Assembly (NCBI GenBank): GCA_964421565.1
Contig: CAYQXJ010000002.1
Coordinates: 259,405 to 323,404, forward strand
DNA length: 64,000 bases
Reading direction: 5' to 3'
From: CAYQXJ01 sp964421565
Lineage (GTDB): Bacteria; Planctomycetota; Brocadiia; SM23-32
The translations under genes and the position numbers were made by a program. Under the pieces are notes generated by a model that was given only the letters and a program-made list of their open reading frames with translations, did no database searches and was not told the DNA's origin. This document shows positions 34,552 through 42,972 of the stretch, in pieces. Numbering within the stretch: the stretch's first letter is position 1; each line of letters begins with the position of its first letter.

Positions 34552-36030
34552 ATGCCTCGCCCCAACGTACTGCTCTTCTTCACCGACCAGCAGCGTGCCG
34601 ACACCGTCGGCGCCTCCGGCAACTCGGTCATACGAACGCCAAACCTGGACCGCATAGCGCGAGAGGGCATGCTGTTCCAAAGTGCCTACACAGCGGATCC
34701 GGTCTGCGTCCCGGCTCGATGCTCGCTCATCACGGGGCAGTATCCGCACAACACGGGCTGCTTCGAGAACCGCGACCCCATGCCCGAGGACCGTGCATCC
34801 TTCATGTGGCTGCTGACAGAGGCCGGCTACCGCACCCACGCCGTGGGTAAGATGCACTTCACGCCGGACAGCCAGGCCCTGCGCGGCCTGCAGAGTCGAG
34901 ATCACCAGGAGGAGATACGGGGCAAGGTCGAGGGCGACGACTACCTGGAGTTCCTGCACACGAAAGGGTTCGGGCACGTCCACGACCCGATGGGCCAGCG
35001 CGGCGAAATGTACTACATACCGCAGCCGGCACAAATGCCTGCGGAGCTGCATGCCACCCAATGGGTCGGGGATCGGGCGATTGACTTCCTGAAGGAGGCG
35101 CCGGCCGAAGAGCCCTTCTTCTTGTGGGCGAGCTTCATCCATCCGCACCCGCCGTTCTCGCCACCTACGCCATGGAATAAGCTCTACCGGGCGCCGAATA
35201 TGCCGCTGGCGAAGCGTCCGCATCAGTGCGAGTCGCTGCACACTCACATCAACCGTTTTCAGAACCGCTACAAATACCGTGACAACGGCGTCGACAACAA
35301 CCTGCTACGCTGCATGAAGGCGTACTACTATGCATGCGTCTCCTTCATCGACTACCAGGTAGGCAGGGTCCTGGCCGCACTGGAGGAGCAGGGGCAGTTG
35401 GACAGTACGCTCGTGCTCTACGCCTCCGACCACGGGGAATTCCTCGGCGACTACAACTGCTTTGGCAAGCGCAGCATGCTGGACGCAGCGGCGAATGTAC
35501 CGCTCCTTGCCCGCTTACCCGGCCGGTTCGCAGCGGGCGAGGTCTGCCAAACGCCTGTGAGCCTGGTGGACGTGATGCCCACCATCCTGGCGGCTACTGA
35601 CATAGCACCGCCCGCAGACCAGCGCGACGGGGCCGACCTGGCCGAGATTGCGCGCGATGGCGGCGACCGCACCATACATGCGCAATATGACTGCGATGGA
35701 CGCGCTACCCACATGATTCTGAACCGCCGGTGGAAGTACTACTACTGCGTGACCGACCGCCGTGAGTTCCTCTTCGACCGGCAGCAGGACCCTGAGGAGA
35801 CGCGCAACCTGGCCGGCAACCCCCTGCGTCGCACCGTGGCCGCCGAGATGCGTGGAGAACTCATGGAGTACTATCGTCGTGAGGGTTACACCGAGCCATT
35901 GGATGGCGATCGCTGGCGCGAATTCCCGCAACCTTCGCTGCCTGAGGATCCAGACGCCGGCCTGCTCATCCAGGACGCCGGTTGGGCGCGCCCTTACCAG
36001 GCGATCCCTGGCTATACCGAGCCGGAATGA
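34552..36030 (+). CDS. Sulfatase (type I, Cys-type), possibly heparan/choline-sulfatase-like
   Basis: A 492-residue sulfatase. It begins MPRPNVLLFFTDQQRADTVG, so the metal Asp is at residue 12 and there is no room for a signal peptide. The formylglycine site is C52-V-P-A-R56 in DPVCVPARCSLITGQ. LVLYASDHGEFLGDYNCFGKRSML (core SDHGEFLGD, near 290) provides further metal ligands and the Lys/Arg pair, as in the iduronate/choline/N-sulfoglucosamine group. GAGGGAAG precedes the ATG. It stands at the head of a glycan-degradation cluster with the 1767-residue glycosidase, GH27 and GH28-like genes. Confidence 0.9.
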   Translation: MPRPNVLLFFTDQQRADTVGASGNSVIRTPNLDRIAREGMLFQSAYTADPVCVPARCSLITGQYPHNTGCFENRDPMPEDRASFMWLLTEAGYRTHAVGKMHFTPDSQALRGLQSRDHQEEIRGKVEGDDYLEFLHTKGFGHVHDPMGQRGEMYYIPQPAQMPAELHATQWVGDRAIDFLKEAPAEEPFFLWASFIHPHPPFSPPTPWNKLYRAPNMPLAKRPHQCESLHTHINRFQNRYKYRDNGVDNNLLRCMKAYYYACVSFIDYQVGRVLAALEEQGQLDSTLVLYASDHGEFLGDYNCFGKRSMLDAAANVPLLARLPGRFAAGEVCQTPVSLVDVMPTILAATDIAPPADQRDGADLAEIARDGGDRTIHAQYDCDGRATHMILNRRWKYYYCVTDRREFLFDRQQDPEETRNLAGNPLRRTVAAEMRGELMEYYRREGYTEPLDGDRWREFPQPSLPEDPDAGLLIQDAGWARPYQAIPGYTEPE

Positions 36031-36171
36031 GCGTGCTAGCCGTTCACAGGATTGTTGAAAGTCTCCCCCCGGTGGTTCAGAACGAGTGGCGGTGATGCTG
36101 CTCCCATCGGCCGGATGGGGGTCTGAGGGCGCCTTTAAGCACCTTTCTGAGGGCCTGGGGCGCTGTATCCC

Positions 36172-36200
36172 TTCGCACGGACCAGGCTGCTCGCTATAGT
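36172..36200 (+). promoter_or_regulatory. Promoter of the large glycosidase gene
   Basis: TTCGCA (36172-36177), 17-nt spacer, TATAGT (36195-36200); leader about 118 nt. The stretch 36031-36171 holds only a small 6-bp hairpin (36103-36119). Confidence 0.45.
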
Positions 36201-36324
36201 GACGGCGCGCAGCCGCTTCGTGGCGTGCCCGCGCAGCGGTGCGTGGGTATCCGCACCGTAACGCCATCATCAGTCGGCAGTCACTCTGCCGGTCAGTCTC
36301 ATGGGTTCTCTGTGAAGGTAGGCC

Positions 36325-39300
36325 ATGAAGAGAGTAGTCATCGCTCTGGTGCTGCTGATAGCCATGACGGGGTCCACCCTCGCCGACGAGTACGCGTGGG
36401 TCGAGGGCGAGGATGCTACAGCCGAAACCTTCAACAATCATAGCTGGTTCCAAAACGACAGCAGCGTCAAGAAGCACCTGCTGTCGCCGGGTGTGCCGGA
36501 AACAACGCCGGGCGAGTGGATAGCACACTACGCCAGCGGTAACAGCCCCGCCTATGCGGAGTATGAATTCCACATCACTGAGGGCGGCGAGTACACGTGG
36601 TGGATCCGGCTAGCCTCCCGTAAGAGTGCCTACACCTACTCACTGGACGGGGGGGCCGCCCAGAGTCTGAGCCTGACACACAGGCACGAAGAGCAGTGTA
36701 TAATCCGCCCCAGCATCAACGACGTGCACTACATCGCATGGGTCCGTGCGGGCACCTTGTCACTGACGCCTGGCGCGCACACACTTCGGGTGAACGTGAC
36801 CTACGGCGACCCCGGCGGGGACCGCACGCTCGGCGGCATCGATTGTATGTACTTCGTGAACTATGATGCTCCGCCTGCCGGTTCTCTCAAGCCGGACAGC
36901 GGGCCAACGCCCGGCGCGGATGTATGGTTTCCTCTCCGGATAGATGCCGACGAATTCGACGGAAACTCGATCATTGATATGCAGGGTGTACTCGCTGCGA
37001 GCAGCGGCGTTCCGGCCGGCGTCCATGGCCATGTGCAGCGCGTAGACAGCCACTTTGAGCTGAGCGGCCGCCCCGGCGTGCCCGTCAAGTTCTGGGGCGT
37101 GTGCGGCGTCCACCCCGACGATGAATCGCTCTTCGATCAGCAGGCGCGTCTCTATGCTAAGCACGGGGTGAACCTGGTTCGGCGGCACTACATGCTGGCC
37201 GAAATCGGAGAGGGACGGAATGCGTCGGCGCTGGACACCTACGACCAGTGGTTCGCCGCGCTCAAGGAGAACGGGGTTTACACGAACTGGTCAGTGTTCT
37301 ACCCCGACAACAGCGGCATGTTCCTGAGCGAAGACTTCTTGCCTGACACGCTCGCCCCCGAGTTCGAGGACCTGTTGAGCCGGGCCGGCGTCACGATGGC
37401 CGACCTTTGGGATGAGTTGCCGGCCAGCGGCGCCAGGCGCAAGGTTGGCGGGTTCGATAACTTCGTCTGGGCCTATCAGGAGGGCCTGAGGGAGTGGCTC
37501 GAGCCCCTCATGTTGCACGAAAACCCCTACACGGGCATGCGCTATGTGGACGATCCTGCCCTCGCCATCATTGAGGTGCAGAACGAAGACGGTCTCTTCT
37601 GGCACTGGCCGTTGAACCCACTCGCCACCGGCACCGAATATCCCAACCACACGCTCCTGCTCAAGCGCATGTGGTTTGAGTGGCTCGGGCAGAAGTACGC
37701 CGAGGACGATGAGCTGGAGGCCGCATGGGGCGCCGGTATGCGAGCCGAAGACAGTGTGGAAACGTTTGACTCCGACATCAAGGTTTACGGCGCGTGGGAG
37801 ATGGAGGCCGACGGCCCGTTCTTCAACAAGAGCACTGAGAAAGCCCGTATGGGCGACTGGATCCAGTTCCTCGCCGAGACTCAGCGGCAGCACTACCAGG
37901 ACCGCTTCCAGTTCCTGAGGGACCTGGGCTATGAGGGCGTCGTGATGTCCACAGCATGGAAGGCTGGCGGCCCGGCGGCTGCAGCCGCAAACCTGTGGGT
38001 GGACGACTGCGGCGACGCCATCGACCGGCACGCATACTTCGGCGGAGGCGTTGGGGGTCACTACGTCGCCACCGGTTCGGTGAACAACGGCACCCATCTG
38101 ACGCAGCCCGGATATGGCATTCTCGGTGGCGAGAGTATCGATGCCGGCGGCCAGGATGTTAGTGCCTTCCAGGTGGAGGACAAGCCCTGCCTGATGACCG
38201 AGTGGAACTCCAACCCGCCGAACCAGTGGCGCGGCGAGATCTCACCTCTTTATGCCTTCTACGGCATGGGTCTGCAGGGATGGGACGGGTCCCTCCATTT
38301 TTCCGGTTCCTACGCCTGGATGGAGAGCGGCTGGCCCGGCGCCGGTTTCGGCCCGAGCAGTTACGTGAACGAGACCCCCCTCTACCTTGCCCAGTTCCCC
38401 GCGCTTGCTTTCGCGATCTACAAGGGTCACATCCAGGAAGCTGATGCAGCCGCGGCCCGCAGGCTTTCGTTGGATGACCTGTTCGGCGGCATCGACCCTC
38501 TCAGCCAGGACCTGCCCGGCGGGGGATACCCCGGCGAAGACAACCTCTACACTCCGCCAGAAGTCACCGCGATCGGGCGGCTGAGCTTCAAAGCGGATGA
38601 TGCGTACACCTCTTCCGACTCGGAGAAAGTGGACTGGGCGACCTATTGGGACGACGTGGCCGAGGTCATCACCAGCATGACGGGGGAGCTGGTCTGGGAC
38701 TACGGCGACGGCATCGTGCAGATTAGGAGCCCCAAGACCCAGGGCATCGTGGGCTTCGCAGGCGGTGGCAGCTATGACCTGCCAGGCGTGGAGGTGGACG
38801 TCGGCACCGACTTCGTCAGTCTCATTTTCACTCCGCTCGACGACCGTCCTCTGATCGACTCCGAGCATGTGCTCATTACCGCCCTTGCGCAGGACAAGCA
38901 GGTCGGGACCGAATACAACGGCGACGGCAGCGAGCTCCTCACCCTCGGCGGCCCGCCCCTGCTGCTGCAGCCTGTGCAGGCCGAGATCACCTTCAAAGGT
39001 GGAACCGTCGAGTCCGCCAAGGTGGTAGACGTCTACGGCGTGCCGACCGAAACGGATGTGGAGCGGACCGGCAACACCGTCACCATCGACGGCCGATACC
39101 AGACTTACTACTACGAGGTCCGACGGCAGACAGCTACCACCCCGCGCATAGCGTTAAGCACCACCTCGCTGGCGCCAACTTGCCGAGAAGGGGAGGACGC
39201 CGACGATCAGACCTTTGACGTGTGGAACTCAGCCATTGAGACTCTCGAGTACGCGATCACCGATGACGCGGCGTGGCTCTCCGTCTCCCCGGCGAGCGGG

Positions 39301-41628
39301 TCCTCCACGGGCAGCGGAGATGCCGGCACGCACACGGTAAGCTATGACACATCGGCCCTTTCGGCGGGGACTTATGCGGCGACGATTGCCATCGCTGATG
39401 ATGACGCCGACAACTCGCCCCAGACGCTCGCCGTGGAGCTGACAGTCTACCGGCAGCCGGCCATCGGTTTGAGCACGACGAGCCTCAGTCCCACTACGAT
39501 CCAGAACGTGAAGCCAGCCGACGACACGTTTCAGGTATGGAATGCCGGGTTCGACACGCTCGAGTACACGATCTCGGATGACGTCACCTGGCTGACGGTG
39601 AGCCCGGCGAGCGGCTCCTCGACCGGTGACCTCGACGCCGTCACGCACACGGTGGGCTACACGGTTACCGGCATGGCTCCGGGCACGTACACGGCGACCG
39701 TTACCATCGCTGCGCCCTCGGCGGAGAACACCCCGCAGATCATCGACGTGGAGCTGACCGTACTCATGGCTCCACAGATTGGCGTGGAGCCGACATCCCT
39801 GGCACCGACGGGGGTGGCGGGGACAAATGCACCGGACGACACCCTGGAGATCTGGAACGCGGGTGAGTCTCTGCTCTCCTACGCGGTCAGCGACGATGCC
39901 GCCTGGCTGAGCGTAGCCCCGGCGACCGGCGCAAGCACCGGGGATACCGATCGCACGACGCACACGGTCGAGTACTCCACCGCGGGTCTTGGGACGGGCA
40001 CTTACACAGCGACTGTCAGCATAGAAGCCGCCGGAGCCACGAACTCGCCCCGGCTCGTGCCTGCCACTCTTACCGTGGAGCCGCCAACCACCATCGCGTG
40101 TACGCCCACATCCTTCAACGTGACGTGCGCCGAAGGCAGCAACGCTAACGACGGTACCGTGCGCATAAGCAACGCCGGCTCCGGGACGCTGGACTACACC
40201 GTCGTCGACAGTGCCGGATGGCTGACGGTCTCGCCCGATTCCGGCGCTTCGACCGGCCAGGACGATCCGCAGGTTCACACACTCCAGTTCGCCACCGCCG
40301 GGTTGAGCGCGGGCCTCTACACGGCCAGTATTACCGTGAGCGATCCCGCTGCCGCCAACAGCCCCCTGACGGTTCCCGTGACGTTGACGGTAGAGGACCG
40401 CACGCCGCCTCTGGTTGAGATCACCTGGCCGAGGGAAAGTGATGGTCCGCTCGGAGACTACATGATCACTGTTGAGGGAACGGCGGACGACAGTGCCGCT
40501 ATCGAGGCGATCTGGATCAATGGCATCCTCGCCACGCCGACCGCCCCGAACTTCGCCACGTGGGAGGCCACCATACCCGTCAACCAGGGCTGGGACAGTG
40601 AAGACCCCAACTGCGCATGCACGATCGTCGCCTGTGCACTCGACCAGCATGGCAACGTGGCGCCCGAGGCCGACTCGGTGACAGTGGACTCCATCGGCGA
40701 AGCCGGGGTGGTGACAGACGGTTCGGGAAACATGAAAGTGATGGGCGCCAGCGTACCAGGTGACGCCGATTGCTACCAGTTCGCAGCCCTCGCCGGAGCG
40801 CGGGCCAAGATCGCACTCAAAGCCAAGGGCGATCCCGATCCGAACCTGACGCTCGGGCTCTATGGCCCCTGGGGCGAGCTGCTTCTGGAGCAGACGGGCA
40901 ACAGGCTGAAACTGCAGGGCGACCTGCCCGAAAGCGGCCTCTACACTGTTGTCGTCACCACTGCCAGCGGTCCCGGTGGCATGTATCAACTCCAGGTCAA
41001 GGTGAAGGACCCCAAGAGCAAGCTGAAGGAGGAGGGTTTCATCTCTACCTCCGACGAACGTGACGACTACGCCATGCCGGCAACGGGCGGTGCCGAGTTC
41101 ATCGCGAAGGTGCAGAGCAGTGCTTTCCAGCCCCTGCTGATGATTCTCGACCCCGCCGGCGGGGTAATCCCGATCGGTGGCTACGAGAAGGTCAGCACCG
41201 GCAAGATGATGGTCAAGAAGGTGCCGGCGCCTTTGCTGTCCGCCCCCTACCAGACGGGCAACTACGTGGTGCGCGTAGGTTCCGCCGATGGCAACACCGG
41301 CGCCTACAAGCTGGTCTGTGCCGTCAAGCCGCCGAAGGCGAACAAGGCCAAGATCGAGCACCCCGTGCTGGTGAAGCACTCTGCCGGGAAAGGTATAGCG
41401 CCCGGGGAGGCGCTCGAGCTGAAGGTCATCGGCGCCAGCCGTGTTCTGGGTGACAACACGGTGTATCTGGGCGGGCGCGAACTCACTCCGCAGGATGGAG
41501 CCCTCAGGGGTGGCAAGGGCGTTCTGGTTGTGACTGTGCCTGCCGACATGCCGTCTGGGCCGGCCTGGCTCTACTTCGTCGCCGGCCCGGAGAAGAGCAA
41601 CGCCAAGGCGATTCAGGTGTTGAGGTAA
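36325..41628 (+). CDS. Secreted multidomain clan GH-A glycosidase with four BACON-like repeats
   Basis: A 1767-residue exported enzyme. Order: signal peptide 1-20 (cut after STLA); beta-sandwich carbohydrate-binding-like domain about 22-185; TIM-barrel glycosidase about 195-700 with probable acid/base Glu421 (IEVQNEDG) and nucleophile Glu626 (CLMTEWNSN); beta-rich linker to 935; four repeats of about 105 residues starting near 940, 1044, 1149 and 1256, each with W-L-(S/T)-V-(S/A)-P and ASTG/SSTG cores like BACON domains; an Ig-like module about 1362-1460; two pre-peptidase C-terminal (PPC)-like domains about 1475-1675; and a TIG-like end. No anchor is visible. Substrate unknown; the neighbours suggest sulfated or galactose-rich glycan. 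AAGGTAGG precedes the ATG. Confidence 0.8.
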   Translation: MKRVVIALVLLIAMTGSTLADEYAWVEGEDATAETFNNHSWFQNDSSVKKHLLSPGVPETTPGEWIAHYASGNSPAYAEYEFHITEGGEYTWWIRLASRKSAYTYSLDGGAAQSLSLTHRHEEQCIIRPSINDVHYIAWVRAGTLSLTPGAHTLRVNVTYGDPGGDRTLGGIDCMYFVNYDAPPAGSLKPDSGPTPGADVWFPLRIDADEFDGNSIIDMQGVLAASSGVPAGVHGHVQRVDSHFELSGRPGVPVKFWGVCGVHPDDESLFDQQARLYAKHGVNLVRRHYMLAEIGEGRNASALDTYDQWFAALKENGVYTNWSVFYPDNSGMFLSEDFLPDTLAPEFEDLLSRAGVTMADLWDELPASGARRKVGGFDNFVWAYQEGLREWLEPLMLHENPYTGMRYVDDPALAIIEVQNEDGLFWHWPLNPLATGTEYPNHTLLLKRMWFEWLGQKYAEDDELEAAWGAGMRAEDSVETFDSDIKVYGAWEMEADGPFFNKSTEKARMGDWIQFLAETQRQHYQDRFQFLRDLGYEGVVMSTAWKAGGPAAAAANLWVDDCGDAIDRHAYFGGGVGGHYVATGSVNNGTHLTQPGYGILGGESIDAGGQDVSAFQVEDKPCLMTEWNSNPPNQWRGEISPLYAFYGMGLQGWDGSLHFSGSYAWMESGWPGAGFGPSSYVNETPLYLAQFPALAFAIYKGHIQEADAAAARRLSLDDLFGGIDPLSQDLPGGGYPGEDNLYTPPEVTAIGRLSFKADDAYTSSDSEKVDWATYWDDVAEVITSMTGELVWDYGDGIVQIRSPKTQGIVGFAGGGSYDLPGVEVDVGTDFVSLIFTPLDDRPLIDSEHVLITALAQDKQVGTEYNGDGSELLTLGGPPLLLQPVQAEITFKGGTVESAKVVDVYGVPTETDVERTGNTVTIDGRYQTYYYEVRRQTATTPRIALSTTSLAPTCREGEDADDQTFDVWNSAIETLEYAITDDAAWLSVSPASGSSTGSGDAGTHTVSYDTSALSAGTYAATIAIADDDADNSPQTLAVELTVYRQPAIGLSTTSLSPTTIQNVKPADDTFQVWNAGFDTLEYTISDDVTWLTVSPASGSSTGDLDAVTHTVGYTVTGMAPGTYTATVTIAAPSAENTPQIIDVELTVLMAPQIGVEPTSLAPTGVAGTNAPDDTLEIWNAGESLLSYAVSDDAAWLSVAPATGASTGDTDRTTHTVEYSTAGLGTGTYTATVSIEAAGATNSPRLVPATLTVEPPTTIACTPTSFNVTCAEGSNANDGTVRISNAGSGTLDYTVVDSAGWLTVSPDSGASTGQDDPQVHTLQFATAGLSAGLYTASITVSDPAAANSPLTVPVTLTVEDRTPPLVEITWPRESDGPLGDYMITVEGTADDSAAIEAIWINGILATPTAPNFATWEATIPVNQGWDSEDPNCACTIVACALDQHGNVAPEADSVTVDSIGEAGVVTDGSGNMKVMGASVPGDADCYQFAALAGARAKIALKAKGDPDPNLTLGLYGPWGELLLEQTGNRLKLQGDLPESGLYTVVVTTASGPGGMYQLQVKVKDPKSKLKEEGFISTSDERDDYAMPATGGAEFIAKVQSSAFQPLLMILDPAGGVIPIGGYEKVSTGKMMVKKVPAPLLSAPYQTGNYVVRVGSADGNTGAYKLVCAVKPPKANKAKIEHPVLVKHSAGKGIAPGEALELKVIGASRVLGDNTVYLGGRELTPQDGALRGGKGVLVVTVPADMPSGPAWLYFVAGPEKSNAKAIQVLR

Positions 41629-41663
41629 CGCGCAGGCAGCACCTCTGAGCGCGGCACTGGCCC

Positions 41664-41690
41664 AGGAGGGCGGCTCCGCGCCTTCCTTTT
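41664..41690 (+). terminator. Intrinsic terminator after the large glycosidase gene
   Basis: Nine-pair stem with one G-T (41664-41672 with 41679-41687), 6-nt loop, followed by a short T run (to 41690). The best Rho-independent terminator seen in the window. Confidence 0.6.
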
Positions 41691-41717
41691 GCGTCTGCGG
41701 GGCGCAAGCAGTATGGT
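41689..41717 (+). promoter_or_regulatory. Possible promoter of the GH27 gene
   Basis: TTGCGT (41689-41694), 17-nt spacer, TATGGT (41712-41717), starting inside the T run of the terminator before it. Confidence 0.4.
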
Positions 41718-41772
41718 CCTCTCTCCGACATGGCGTTCATTCAGGATTCACAGCATCAGACGGAGGACGAGC

Positions 41773-42894
41773 ATGCTCGCCGTGACGCCGCCGATGGGCT
41801 GGAACAGTTGGAACACCTTCGGCCCTGATATCAACGAAAGCGTCGTCCGCGAAACAGCGGACGCTTTCGTCGAAGAAGGGCTTAAAGACGCCGGCTACGA
41901 GTACGTGGTCATCGATGACTTTTGGGAAGCCGACCAGCGCGATGCGGGCGAGCGCCTGGCAGCGCATCCGACCAGGTTCCCCGCCGGCATCAAGGCGCTC
42001 GCCGACTATGTGCACGGCAGGGGGCTCAAGTTCGGCATTTACTCGTGTGCCGGCACTCACACCTGCGGCGGCCGGCCTGCCAGCTTCGGTTACGAGGAGG
42101 AGGACGCGCAGACTTTCGCCGAATGGGGGGTGGATTTCCTGAAGTACGATTTCTGCTACAAGCCCCCGGGAGTGGACGGCCGCAAGCTGTACGAACGCAT
42201 GGGCCAGGCCCTCCGCGCCACCGGACGGCCCATTCTCTTCAGCACTTGCGAGTGGGGCTCAATGAAGCCCTGGCACTGGGCAGCGTCGCGGGCCGGGGCG
42301 CACATGTGGCGCACCACCGGCGACATCAACGACAGCTGGGAGTCGGTCGCACATATTGGCTTGGAGAAACAGAAGAACCTGGAACACTATGCGGGCCCCG
42401 GCCACTGGAACGACCCCGATATGCTGGTGGTCGGCATGCACGGTGAGGGCAATGTGGCCCGGGGCGGCTGCAGCGTGGAGGAATACCGCACCCACTTCAG
42501 CCTGTGGTGCATGCTTGCCGCGCCGCTGATGGTGGGCTGTGATGTGCGCAGCATGACGCCGACGACGAGGGAGATACTGCTCAACGACGAAGCCATTGCC
42601 GTCAACCAGGACCCGCTCGGTCGACAGGGCTACTGCGTCGGCAACCAGGGCGGACGCGAAGTGTGGAAGAAGGTCCTGATTGACGGTTCGATCGCCGTTG
42701 GCCTTTTCAACCGGCACGACGAGCGGACCATGCGCATTCCGGTCTCCTGGGAGGCCGTGGGGTTGCACGACCGGCGGGGATGCCTCGTCCGCGATCTGTG
42801 GACGCATGAGGATGTCGGCACGTTCGAACGCTGCTATTCGGCCATAGTGGAGCCGCACGCTTGCAAGCTCCTGAAGCTCTTGCCGCAGCCCTGA
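41773..42894 (+). CDS. Glycoside hydrolase family 27 alpha-galactosidase
   Basis: A 373-residue retaining alpha-galactosidase (or alpha-N-acetylgalactosaminidase). It starts at the fold, MLAVTPPMGWNSWNTFGPDI, with YEYVVIDDFWEADQRD near 43-57. The nucleophile is Asp126 in FLKYDFCY and the acid/base Asp184 in RTTGDINDSW; GHWNDPDMLVVG and the C-terminal beta domain follow. The first strand starts at residue 2, so no signal peptide and cytoplasmic action on imported galactosides. GGAGGA 5 nt before the ATG fixes the start against in-frame upstream ATGs. Confidence 0.92.
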   Translation: MLAVTPPMGWNSWNTFGPDINESVVRETADAFVEEGLKDAGYEYVVIDDFWEADQRDAGERLAAHPTRFPAGIKALADYVHGRGLKFGIYSCAGTHTCGGRPASFGYEEEDAQTFAEWGVDFLKYDFCYKPPGVDGRKLYERMGQALRATGRPILFSTCEWGSMKPWHWAASRAGAHMWRTTGDINDSWESVAHIGLEKQKNLEHYAGPGHWNDPDMLVVGMHGEGNVARGGCSVEEYRTHFSLWCMLAAPLMVGCDVRSMTPTTREILLNDEAIAVNQDPLGRQGYCVGNQGGREVWKKVLIDGSIAVGLFNRHDERTMRIPVSWEAVGLHDRRGCLVRDLWTHEDVGTFERCYSAIVEPHACKLLKLLPQP

Positions 42895-42972
42895 GCCTGC
42901 ACGCTCCATAGCCAGAATCGACCGCCATCCGTTTATCAGACCCCACTTCTGCCCTTCGTCCCGGAGTAGTGC

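Noticed and set aside
39141..40394. CRISPR-like repeat array
   Set aside because: The periodicity (about 315 nt) is from protein domain repeats in a continuous frame; no short identical repeats with spacers were seen anywhere in the window.
39229..41379. 716-codon open frame on the minus strand inside the large glycosidase gene
   Set aside because: Shadow of a GC-rich coding frame with third-position G/C bias; composition is Gly/Arg/His-rich, no ribosome binding site, and the sense frame has a signal peptide and clear domains.
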